This document shows, in pieces, positions 23,762-30,113 of a stretch of DNA of 31,254 nt. The notes under the pieces are model-generated. The model was not told where the DNA came from. It was given only the letters and a program-made list of their open reading frames with translations, and made no database searches. The translations under genes and the position numbers were made by a program. The stretch covers positions 1 to 31,254 of the forward strand of contig NZ_CAJMDQ010000020.1 in the NCBI RefSeq assembly GCF_905212195.1, in the 5' to 3' direction. Source of the stretch: an uncultured Anaerotignum sp. Lineage in GTDB: Bacteria; Bacillota; Clostridia; Lachnospirales; Anaerotignaceae. The stretch's first letter is position 1. Each line of letters opens with the position of its first letter.

Positions 23762-24856
23762 TTATTTTGCGTATGCAATAACTTCTTCCTGCCAACGAGT
23801 ACCTAATGTTTTCGCTGTTTCATCCCATGCTGCCTGGTCTTCTACCATTCTAGCATTTGCATACTGTTCATCAGGAATCATTTTTGCTTTTACTTCTTCA
23901 GGAAGTTCTACATCACGAACAGGTTTTGCATAGCCTTTTGCCAGGTTGATCTGACCTTCGTCGCTGAGGATATATTCACGAGCCAGTGCAGCGGCATAGG
24001 GACGTTTTGTATAGCTGTTGATGATTGTGCAGTAACCACTCTGGATAGATGCTTCTTCGGGTACGAATACGGAGAAATCTGCATCAGGGTTATTTTCAAC
24101 GAACTGATCGCGGTAGCCCAAAGCGTTGTAGTCCCACAGGAATGCTACACCAACTTCACCTTTTTCGATACGAGCCTGTGTGAATTCACCCAAGTCCAGA
24201 CGACCCTGTTCTGCGATCTTGCGGAAGTATTCCAGACCAGGATCGATGTTGGATTCATCGCCGCCGTAAGCAATGGCAGCAGCCAGTACTGCGAACTGTG
24301 CCTGTGTTGCAGCCTGAACGTCACCAACGGCTACCATATAGTCACCGTTGAGAATGTCTTCAAAGCTCTTGGGTGTTTCTTTTACGATTTTGTTATTTAC
24401 CAGAACTGTCATTGTGCCGTAGTAACCGATTACCCAGTCACCATCGTCATCTTTTGCCCAATCGGGAATGGAATCCCAATAGCTTGTTTTATATTTCAGT
24501 GTTACGCCTTCTTCTTCTGCAACAGGGCCGAATGCCTGACCAACGTCACCGATATCTTTTGTCGCATCTTCGCCTTCTGTTTTAAACAATGCGATTTCTT
24601 CTGCACTGGACATATCTGTATCCTGATGTGTCACACCATACAGTTCTTCGATTTCATCCCATGTTTCCACCCAGTTTGCCCAAGTATCAGGCATACCAAC
24701 GGATTCGATCTTGCCGTCTTCTTTTGCTTTTTCAATAATTTCGTCCACAGACAATGCGTTCAAGTCAACGGTTGCTGTTGTTTCTCCGCCGCCGCAGCCT
24801 GCAAGTGTGGACAGACAAAGGCCGATAACAGCTGCTGTTTTGAATAATTTCTTCAT
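23762..24856 (-). CDS. ABC importer substrate-binding lipoprotein
   Basis: A 364-residue periplasmic-type binding protein anchored by lipid. The signal ends LSTLAGC with lipidated Cys21, followed by GGG and a Thr-rich spacer. The body resembles iron/polyamine/2-aminoethylphosphonate binding proteins (cluster D): TDMSSAEEIALFKTEG, DIGDVGQAFGPVAEEEG, GYYGTMTVLVNNKIVKETPKSFEDILNG, GEVGVAFLWDYNALGYRDQF and the C-terminal EYILSDEGQINLAKGYAKPVRDVELP. It is the first gene of the importer operon. The ligand is unknown; the linked PHP hydrolase hints at a phosphate ester or phosphonate, which is inference only. Confidence 0.9.
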   Translation of the reverse strand: MKKLFKTAAVIGLCLSTLAGCGGGETTATVDLNALSVDEIIEKAKEDGKIESVGMPDTWANWVETWDEIEELYGVTHQDTDMSSAEEIALFKTEGEDATKDIGDVGQAFGPVAEEEGVTLKYKTSYWDSIPDWAKDDDGDWVIGYYGTMTVLVNNKIVKETPKSFEDILNGDYMVAVGDVQAATQAQFAVLAAAIAYGGDESNIDPGLEYFRKIAEQGRLDLGEFTQARIEKGEVGVAFLWDYNALGYRDQFVENNPDADFSVFVPEEASIQSGYCTIINSYTKRPYAAALAREYILSDEGQINLAKGYAKPVRDVELPEEVKAKMIPDEQYANARMVEDQAAWDETAKTLGTRWQEEVIAYAK

Positions 24857-24926
24857 TGTTTTACTTTCCTCTCTTTTTTCGTTTATGTTTTTATCGGAGC
24901 CAATTATATAAACGAAATATTAAGTC

Positions 24927-24945
24927 TAACAGCGCGCTTCTGTTA
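24927..24945. promoter_or_regulatory. Operator-like dyad upstream of the importer operon
   Basis: TAACAG (24927-24932) and CTGTTA (24940-24945) form a perfect 6-bp dyad with a 7-base CGCGCTT spacer. It lies about 75 bases upstream of the binding-protein start and just upstream of a possible -10 (TATAAT on the minus strand, 24903-24908). A regulator binding here would control the importer. No regulator gene is visible in the element. Confidence 0.4.
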
Positions 24946-25023
24946 AAAAAATGTGAAAAATTTAATTCATTTTAAAGAATTTTGTATTTTTTCCAATCAT
25001 ATTCTAATCTGCATTCCGTGTAC

Positions 25024-25051
25024 ATTATCCCAATACAAAGAAAATTTACAA
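25024..25051 (-). promoter_or_regulatory. Candidate promoter of the importer operon
   Basis: On the minus strand TTGTAA (25046-25051) and GATAAT (25024-25029) are 16 bases apart. The leader would be about 160 bases and would include the TAACAG dyad. A weaker alternative uses TATAAT at 24903-24908. Confidence 0.4.
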
Positions 25052-25073
25052 AAAATCATATTTTTTTAACATA

Positions 25074-25101
25074 CAAAAAGCCGGAGGCTTTCGCCTCCGG
25101 C
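25074..25101 (-). terminator. Intrinsic terminator of the SLH-protein gene
   Basis: A perfect hairpin GCCGGAGGC-GAAA-GCCTCCGGC on the minus strand is followed by TTTTTGT. It lies 28 bases after the SLH gene stop. Confidence 0.9.
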
Positions 25102-25128
25102 CATATGTGCAGGTAAGTTGAGTTGTTC

Positions 25129-27573
25129 TTATTCTGCTTTTGTTGCTACATTTTCACAGAAGTTCATGAGCATGGTTGCTACCTGTGCTCTGGTTGCAGT
25201 GCCCTGAGGTGCCAGAGTTGTTTCTGTCATACCATTTACAATGCCGTTGGCATTTGCCCACTGCATTGCTTCCACTGCATAGCCGCTGATAGCAGTGCTG
25301 TCTGTGTAGCCTGTCAGATCAGCTTTTTCTGTAACGTCATAGCCTTTCAGCTGTGCATAGCGGTACAGGATGGTTGCCAGCTGTTCTCTGGTGATGGAAT
25401 CACCCAGACCAAATGTGCTGTCATCATAGCCCGCTACAATACCGTTTGCATTTGCCCAAACAATGGCATTTGTGTACCACATGTCTGCTTTCACATCCGC
25501 AAAAGGATTTACACCTGTGCTTTCAGGCTGTTTTTCCATGTTGTAGAGAACCACTGCCAGCATTTCTCTGGTCAGAGGTGCGTTAGGTGCAAACTGATTG
25601 TCACCCACACCGTTCATCATGCTGTTTTCCACTACATAACTTACGCCTTTGTAGAACCAATCACTTTCTTTCACATCAGTGAATGTGATAGTTTCAGGTT
25701 TTGTGGTTTCTTCTGTTTCGGTTTCTTCCGTTGTTGTTTCTTCTTTATCTTCTGTTTTGCCTTCTTCTTTGAAGGTTACGGTAACTGTTACATCACAGTT
25801 TGCCATACGGAAAGTATATTTGTCGTCTTTGTCTTCTACTTTCTTTGCATCGATCTTGTCGCCTTCTGCATCGACAATTTCGATTTTGTCTACCACATAG
25901 CCCTTGTCAGGTGTGATAGTCAGTGTGATTTTCTGGTCTTCGTCTGCCCAGTCATCGCTGACGGAAACAGTGCCGTTTTTGGGATTGATGATAGTGATGT
26001 AGCCATCGTAACGATGAGAGCTAGAAGATTTTTTCTCAGCAGTGTATGTGAAGCCATCGGTTTCATTTCCGCTTACTACCAGTCTGTAGCCTGTCGGAAC
26101 TTGAATAATCCCACTCAAGTCCTGATATGCAGTAATGGAATAACCTTCTGTCAAAATCATTTTGTATTGTCCAGCATCGATTACAGTATCTTTAGGAATT
26201 ATAATATCCTCACTCACTGTCATATCGTCTACAAGATAAAGTGTATCGCCACCTTCAACATAAGCTTCGTAAAGGATAAGTCCTTTTTCTGACTGACAGG
26301 TTACATTTGCACCATCTTCATAAACGATATTGTTTCTTAAAAATTCCACTCTGTCTTCTTCGCTCATGCTACTCAAGTCCAAAGCCTCATCCAAATTGTT
26401 AGTTGTATCGATAAAGTTTACATCACCACTAAATCTCAGTTCCTTGACACCACAGTCTATACGCAGAAGCTCTTCTAATACAGTTTTTCCATCTCCTGTC
26501 TGTGTTCCCTCTTTCTGATAATTTGTAATGGTACTATTTTGAATATATAACATATTATCATATGCATTCCGATTACCAGACTGCCCATAGAGATCACTAT
26601 TGAATGTAATTGCAGAAAAGCTATCACTTTTTCCTGTACTATTGTTGATTCCAAGTATATAAGAATCTATAATATTGTATTCAGCAAAAGCACCCCAGAT
26701 ATTAAAGCTAGTCCATCCACGTATCACAGAATCCTCAACTGTAATCTTTAAACCACTAGTATCTACAATAGTTCCTTCAACACCTTCATATGGTTCATTT
26801 GCGCCAGACACATTGATAGAATATCCAAAACCAGAAAGTTCAGAGTTATTTCTCAGAATGATTTCAGAATTCTTCACATCAAATACAGAAATTCCTCTAA
26901 AGTCCCCAGTCGCAGTTTCCGTACTAAAGTCCCCATCCTTTGGTACCTTCTGTGTACAGAAAATCTTTGTGCCATCCAAAATCAGGCTGGCGTCTTCCGC
27001 AATACCATTCTGTGTAAAAGAAATTCCTCTTTGTTTTGCATAAAATTCACAGTTTTCAAATGTCACATGGGGAGATGTAGCATTTAAAGCCATAATACGT
27101 CCATTGACAGCTTCACCATAAATATTTTTCAGAGTTACCTGTTCACTTGTTGTAACATCAAAAAGCGTTTTTCCAGATGCCCCTGTAAAGGTGATATATG
27201 CACTCTCACTTCCTTGAAGTACAATGCCTTTATCAATATTCAAAGTATTTGCGACCTCTACAGACGATAATAATTCTACAGTCTCTCCTGAAGACGCCTT
27301 CTCTATAGCTTCTTCCAGTGTTGTATAATAATTATCACCTACCTTTGCGACATTTGCATCATAGGGAACCACACCATTCGCTTCTCCACTATTTGGAATC
27401 GTGGAATTTTCACCAACTAATGCTTCTGCACCTTCTGTTTCGAATGTTTCACTTTCATCAACACTTGTTTCCGCCGCTACTTGTAGCTGTCTTTCTTCTG
27501 CCATTGCTACATTCGGTACTGCAGTTAATGTCATGGACAGCACCATGAAACAAGGCAATACTTTTCTCTTCAC
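25129..27573 (-). CDS. SLH-domain cell-surface protein with beta-helix-like N-terminal region
   Basis: An 814-residue exported protein. Residues 1-25 are a signal peptide ending AMAEE. About 75-530 is rich in Asn/Ser/Thr with repeated short beta strands (VTLKNIYGEAVNGRIMAL, VTFENCEFYAKQRGISF, ITVEDSVIRGWTSFNIWG), suggesting a right-handed beta-helix. About 540-605 is a beta-grasp-like repeat (INPKNGTVSVSDDWADEDQ, ITPDKGYVVDKIEI). A Thr/Glu-rich linker leads to three SLH domains (about 632-814; FTDVKESDWFYKGVSYVVEN, FADVKADMWYTNAIVWANANG, YAVEAMQWANANG). SLH domains bind pyruvylated wall polymer, the product expected from CsaB at 381-2612. The start is GTG with AAAGGAGG seven bases upstream. 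The 5' two-thirds is more AT-rich than the SLH part, suggesting module exchange. Confidence 0.9.
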   Translation of the reverse strand: MKRKVLPCFMVLSMTLTAVPNVAMAEERQLQVAAETSVDESETFETEGAEALVGENSTIPNSGEANGVVPYDANVAKVGDNYYTTLEEAIEKASSGETVELLSSVEVANTLNIDKGIVLQGSESAYITFTGASGKTLFDVTTSEQVTLKNIYGEAVNGRIMALNATSPHVTFENCEFYAKQRGISFTQNGIAEDASLILDGTKIFCTQKVPKDGDFSTETATGDFRGISVFDVKNSEIILRNNSELSGFGYSINVSGANEPYEGVEGTIVDTSGLKITVEDSVIRGWTSFNIWGAFAEYNIIDSYILGINNSTGKSDSFSAITFNSDLYGQSGNRNAYDNMLYIQNSTITNYQKEGTQTGDGKTVLEELLRIDCGVKELRFSGDVNFIDTTNNLDEALDLSSMSEEDRVEFLRNNIVYEDGANVTCQSEKGLILYEAYVEGGDTLYLVDDMTVSEDIIIPKDTVIDAGQYKMILTEGYSITAYQDLSGIIQVPTGYRLVVSGNETDGFTYTAEKKSSSSHRYDGYITIINPKNGTVSVSDDWADEDQKITLTITPDKGYVVDKIEIVDAEGDKIDAKKVEDKDDKYTFRMANCDVTVTVTFKEEGKTEDKEETTTEETETEETTKPETITFTDVKESDWFYKGVSYVVENSMMNGVGDNQFAPNAPLTREMLAVVLYNMEKQPESTGVNPFADVKADMWYTNAIVWANANGIVAGYDDSTFGLGDSITREQLATILYRYAQLKGYDVTEKADLTGYTDSTAISGYAVEAMQWANANGIVNGMTETTLAPQGTATRAQVATMLMNFCENVATKAE

Positions 27574-27608
27574 TAAAACTCCTCCTTTTCCTGATATACA
27601 TTTTCCTT

Positions 27609-27630
27609 ATTACAAGTAAATTTTTGTAAT
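27609..27630. promoter_or_regulatory. Leader dyad of the SLH-protein gene
   Basis: ATTACAA (27609-27615) and TTGTAAT (27624-27630) form a perfect 7-bp dyad with an 8-base AT spacer in the untranslated leader. It may be an operator or an RNA hairpin close to the ribosome site. Confidence 0.4.
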
Positions 27631-27649
27631 AAAAAAAATTATGTATGCT

Positions 27650-27690
27650 CTACATGTGTTCAGTGTAGCATGTTTGTCATGTGCTTTCAA
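27650..27690 (-). promoter_or_regulatory. Promoter of the SLH-protein gene with overlapping dyad
   Basis: On the minus strand TTGAAA (27685-27690) and TACACT (27662-27667) are 17 bases apart. A CTACA-N9-TGTAG dyad (27650-27668) covers the -10 and start point, which is where a repressor would bind. The leader would be about 80 bases. The rest of the 276-base gap (27691-27816) is AT-rich with no gene. Confidence 0.5.
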
Positions 27691-27816
27691 TAAAAATATA
27701 GAAATTACGAATTGCTTTTATAGCATTTGAACATATTTCTATCTATTATCGATTTCATTTTCTGTAATGAGATATCATATTAGCTTTTTCTATAAAACGG
27801 CTGTCTGTTTTCTCAT

Positions 27817-27849
27817 ACAAAAAAGGCGGCAAAGTAACCTTTGCCGTCC
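27817..27849 (-). terminator. Intrinsic terminator of the recombinase gene
   Basis: On the minus strand ACGGCAAAG-GTTA-CTTTGCCGCC is followed by TTTTTTG, directly after the recombinase stop codon. Confidence 0.88.
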
Positions 27850-29403
27850 TTAAAAATTCCAATATATCGTAATCGGCACATCTCTTGACCCGGAAATTCT
27901 TCTTCCCACATCCACATGTTCAATCAACGCCTCCACAATTTCTCTGGTCAAATGCTCCATATGGATATATTTTTCCACCAACTCTTTCCGGTTTTCCCCT
28001 GCCCTTTTTCGTTCTTCTATTTCCTGAAGATGCTCTCTGCACATTTCCAGTGCTTCTTCCATTCGTTTTTTCTCCACGGAAAACGCCTTTGTCATGTCCA
28101 GATAATCTTCTTCTGTCAAAATTCCTCTCACCTTATCCAGATATAACTCCCGAAGGGCTTTCGTATGCTCCTGTATCTTTTTTTCGTAGGATTTCATCTG
28201 ACCCATAACATTGCTTTTCTGTTTTTCATAATCATCATTCCATTGAATCCCCCGTTCCAGCGCATCCTTATCCAGATAAATCTCTGCCAACCGCTTCAAT
28301 TCCTCCATGACTTTGCTTTCTAAACGGCTGACAGATATAAAAGATCCTCCACAGGCATCTTTTGACACGGAGCGGTTTGGACAGGTCAAAAACCGCCACT
28401 CTCCCCGTTTGCCGGAGCGAAGCACATAGCCGCATTCCGCACAGCGGGCTTTGCCGGAAAACAGCCCGATGGCACCTGTGGTAAAAGGCTTTGCCTTCTG
28501 TTCCCGCAGTGTTTTCACCTTCTCCCACAATTCTTTTTCTATGATAGGTTCATGGGTGCCTTCCACACGATACCATTGCTCCTTTGGGCGCGGCTTATTT
28601 TTCTTTGTTTTATAGGAAACACTGCCGTATTTTCCCTGCACCATATTGCCTATGTACATTTCGTTTTCCAGCATATCCGCAATGGTGTAATATTTCCACA
28701 GGGTGCTGTTTTTCTGCTTTGCCGCCGTTTTGATGATTCCTTTTCGGCGTTTATATTCCGTGGGATTGGGAACACCTCTGTCATTGAGCATTCGGGCAAT
28801 AGCAGATTTCCCGTATCCCAGAGAAAACAGCGTAAAAACTTCCCGTACCACCTGTGCCGCTTCCTCGTCAATGATAAGATGCCCCTTTCGTTCCGGGTCT
28901 TTTTGATACCCATACAGCGCCGTAGCGCCAATATGAAATCCTTTTTCCCGCCGATTTCGCAGAACACTTCGGATATTCTCGGACATATCCTCCAGATACC
29001 ATTCGTTGACCAGACCATTGATCTGCCGTGATTTTTTATTGCCTTTCACATCTGTATCGGCATTATCCACAATGCTCACAAACCGAATACCCCACTGAGG
29101 AAACAACCCATGGAGGTATTTTTCCACCAACTCTAATTCCCTTGTAAAACGGGACTGGGTCTTACAAAGAATGATGTCGAAATCCCTTTTTTCCGCATCC
29201 TCCAAAAGACGCCGAAACTCCGGTCGATTCCGGTCAGCACCAGCGTAGTCATCATCGCTGTAAATGCCGTAAATCTCCCATTCCTGTTCTATGGCATACT
29301 GCACCAACATGGATTTTTGATTCTGGATGCTAACGCTGTCGTCCGCAAAACTGCGCTTATCCCGATCTTCTTCCGATAATCTGCAATAGATGGCTGCCTT
29401 CAC
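27850..29403 (-). CDS. Large serine recombinase of the cotJC element
   Basis: A 517-residue large serine recombinase, related to SpoIVCA/TnpX-type enzymes, which cut and rejoin DNA at paired att sites through a phosphoserine link. The resolvase domain (1-150) has YCRLSEED with nucleophile Ser10, SIQNQ, YSDDDYAGADRNRPEF and KTQSRFTREL. The recombinase domain (about 160-300) has ALYGYQKDPERKGHL, RMLNDRGVPNP and WKYYTIADMLENEMYIGNM. A zinc ribbon has Cys321, Cys324, Cys341 and Cys351. A coiled-coil (about 390-470), important for directionality in this class, follows. All catalytic marks are present and the gene is intact. The start is GTG at 29403, eight bases after AAAGGAGG. The frame upstream of this overlaps the 45-codon ORF and is not used. 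It lies next to the right att site, as is usual for integrases. Confidence 0.93.
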   Translation of the reverse strand: MKAAIYCRLSEEDRDKRSFADDSVSIQNQKSMLVQYAIEQEWEIYGIYSDDDYAGADRNRPEFRRLLEDAEKRDFDIILCKTQSRFTRELELVEKYLHGLFPQWGIRFVSIVDNADTDVKGNKKSRQINGLVNEWYLEDMSENIRSVLRNRREKGFHIGATALYGYQKDPERKGHLIIDEEAAQVVREVFTLFSLGYGKSAIARMLNDRGVPNPTEYKRRKGIIKTAAKQKNSTLWKYYTIADMLENEMYIGNMVQGKYGSVSYKTKKNKPRPKEQWYRVEGTHEPIIEKELWEKVKTLREQKAKPFTTGAIGLFSGKARCAECGYVLRSGKRGEWRFLTCPNRSVSKDACGGSFISVSRLESKVMEELKRLAEIYLDKDALERGIQWNDDYEKQKSNVMGQMKSYEKKIQEHTKALRELYLDKVRGILTEEDYLDMTKAFSVEKKRMEEALEMCREHLQEIEERKRAGENRKELVEKYIHMEHLTREIVEALIEHVDVGRRISGSRDVPITIYWNF

Positions 29404-29435
29404 ATGGGTCACCTCCTTTCTTTGTGCTAAAACAG

Positions 29436-29573
29436 CTATCTTCGAATGGTTTCTTTGTTCCGTTCCATATGATTGATAAGGCTGATCCAAGCCTTTGTGA
29501 ATTGTTCCCGTCTGGGCTCACTGCCGCCATGGAGAAACACGCTTTTGCAATTATTTTCCTTTCTTTCTTTCAT
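29436..29573 (-). CDS. 45-residue protein upstream of the recombinase; candidate directionality factor or regulator
   Basis: A short gene with a very good ribosome site (AGGAGG eight bases before ATG at 29573), ending 32 bases before the recombinase start. The protein is strongly basic (MKERKENN at the start; SEPRREQFTKAWISLINH in the middle), with a predicted amphipathic helix over the last 25 residues, and has no membrane segment. I do not recognise a family. Position, size and charge suit a recombination directionality factor, since SprB of SP-beta is likewise a tiny protein needed for excision. It could instead be a leader peptide or a regulator of recombinase expression. The evidence for translation is good; the evidence for function is only context. 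Confidence 0.6.
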   Translation of the reverse strand: MKERKENNCKSVFLHGGSEPRREQFTKAWISLINHMERNKETIRR

Positions 29574-29592
29574 ACAGTCCACCTCCTATATT

Positions 29593-29622
29593 TATTTATG
29601 CCCTTTGGGATGTACATTTTCC
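29593..29622 (-). promoter_or_regulatory. Possible sigma-E-like promoter of the recombinase operon
   Basis: On the minus strand GGAAAATG (29615-29622) and CATAAATA (29593-29600) are 14 bases apart and partly match the sigma-E consensus. The start point would fall almost on the ribosome site of the 45-codon ORF, which weakens the case. Confidence 0.22.
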
Positions 29623-29729
29623 TGCATTGCCTGAAACAATGGAAATGGCCAAAAAACAATTCTTTGCAGCAAAGACCACGCTTCCGTTCTGTTTACAGAA
29701 AATTTTCCATCCTTCTTCTTTCCGTAACA

Positions 29730-29755
29730 GGTTATCTTTCCAAAGGTGCAGCAGA
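29730..29755. other. attR: inner attP half-arm plus core repeat
   Basis: A 24-base element arm (29730-29753; GGTTATC then TTTCCAAAGGTGCAGCA) ends in the core, with predicted crossover GA at 29754-29755. Joined to the left-end arm it forms a 50-bp palindrome centred on GA, matching the attP architecture of large serine integrases. Confidence 0.88.
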
Positions 29756-29927
29756 GCAGAAAGCCCGCAGCACCTATGAATACCTCATCGACTTAGCGGA
29801 AGACCCAGACGTTCTGGCTCCCCTGCGGTTCCTGCGGGAACGGGAAGTGGTGCACTTTCAGCGATTCGGTGAAGCACTGGAAATTGCCAGAGATCACCTG
29901 AACCAAAAACACTGGTTCTTCAAATAA
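29756..29927 (+). CDS. cotJC: CotJC, C-terminal part of the split gene
   Basis: This segment has no start codon of its own in frame that would give CotJC. From the core repeat it reads AAEQKARSTYEYLIDLAE, DPDVLAPLRFLREREVVH, FQRFGEALEIARDHLNQK and a terminal HWFFK, the exact C-terminal half of CotJC. Counted in the joined protein it supplies Glu136 and His169. These are 33 residues apart, as are Glu148 and His181, the second pair of manganese ligands in Lactobacillus plantarum manganese catalase. The coding sequence shows no frameshift or stop, so it is under selection or recently interrupted, not decayed. It needs removal of the element to be expressed from the cotJ promoter. The operon terminator follows at 29949. 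Confidence 0.92.
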
Positions 29928-29948
29928 GCAAATCCCGCTAAAAAACAG

Positions 29949-29988
29949 CAGGAAGCCCTGTTATTCTCAACAGGCTTCCTGTTTTTTT
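29949..29988 (+). terminator. Intrinsic terminator of the cotJ operon
   Basis: CAGGAAGCCCTGTT pairs with AACAGGCTTCCTG (one bulged C) around a 6-base loop, followed by seven T. It lies 21 bases after the CotJC stop, on the far side of the element. Confidence 0.9.
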
Positions 29989-30113
29989 GTACTGCTTTTT
30001 CTTTTCATGAAAATCATAGAAAAAAACGTGGTCTTTCTGTGAAAAAGTCTTATAATAAGAAGTAAGATTCATATGCTTGTGTATGACGCACAGCATTGGG
30101 AGGTGACCGCCGT

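Larger units (their letters stand above)
19889..29755. mobile_element. skin-like intervening element inserted in cotJC (9,859 bp plus the core repeat)
   Basis: The element is bounded by the 8-bp direct repeat GCAGCAGA at 19889-19896 and 29748-29755, so the excised circle would be 9,859 bp. It carries a large serine recombinase next to its right end, a 45-codon ORF upstream of it, an SLH surface protein, an ABC importer operon and a PHP hydrolase, all on the minus strand, opposite to cotJ. No phage structural, conjugation or replication genes are seen. Removing it restores cotJC in frame, followed by the cotJ terminator at 29949. Known relatives in logic are skin in sigK (Bacillus subtilis, Clostridioides difficile), SP-beta in spsM and vfbin in spoVFB. 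That it is excised during sporulation here is inference. Confidence 0.9.

Noticed and set aside
25123..26292. 389-codon plus-strand frame rich in Cys and Phe
   Set aside because: It is antisense to the SLH protein gene, whose three SLH domains are unmistakable.
29424..29755. Reading frame upstream of and continuous with the CotJC C-terminal part
   Set aside because: The part before the core repeat is antisense to the small ORF and recombinase start and has no ribosome site. Only the segment after the repeat resembles a protein.
19889..29755. Prophage or conjugative element
   Set aside because: No capsid, tail, portal, terminase, relaxase or type IV secretion genes are visible in the element.
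29756..29927. CotJC C-terminal part as a remnant of a second, unrelated cotJC copy
   Set aside because: The two parts meet without missing or duplicated residues at an exact repeat, with att arms on the inside and the operon terminator beyond, so they are one gene.
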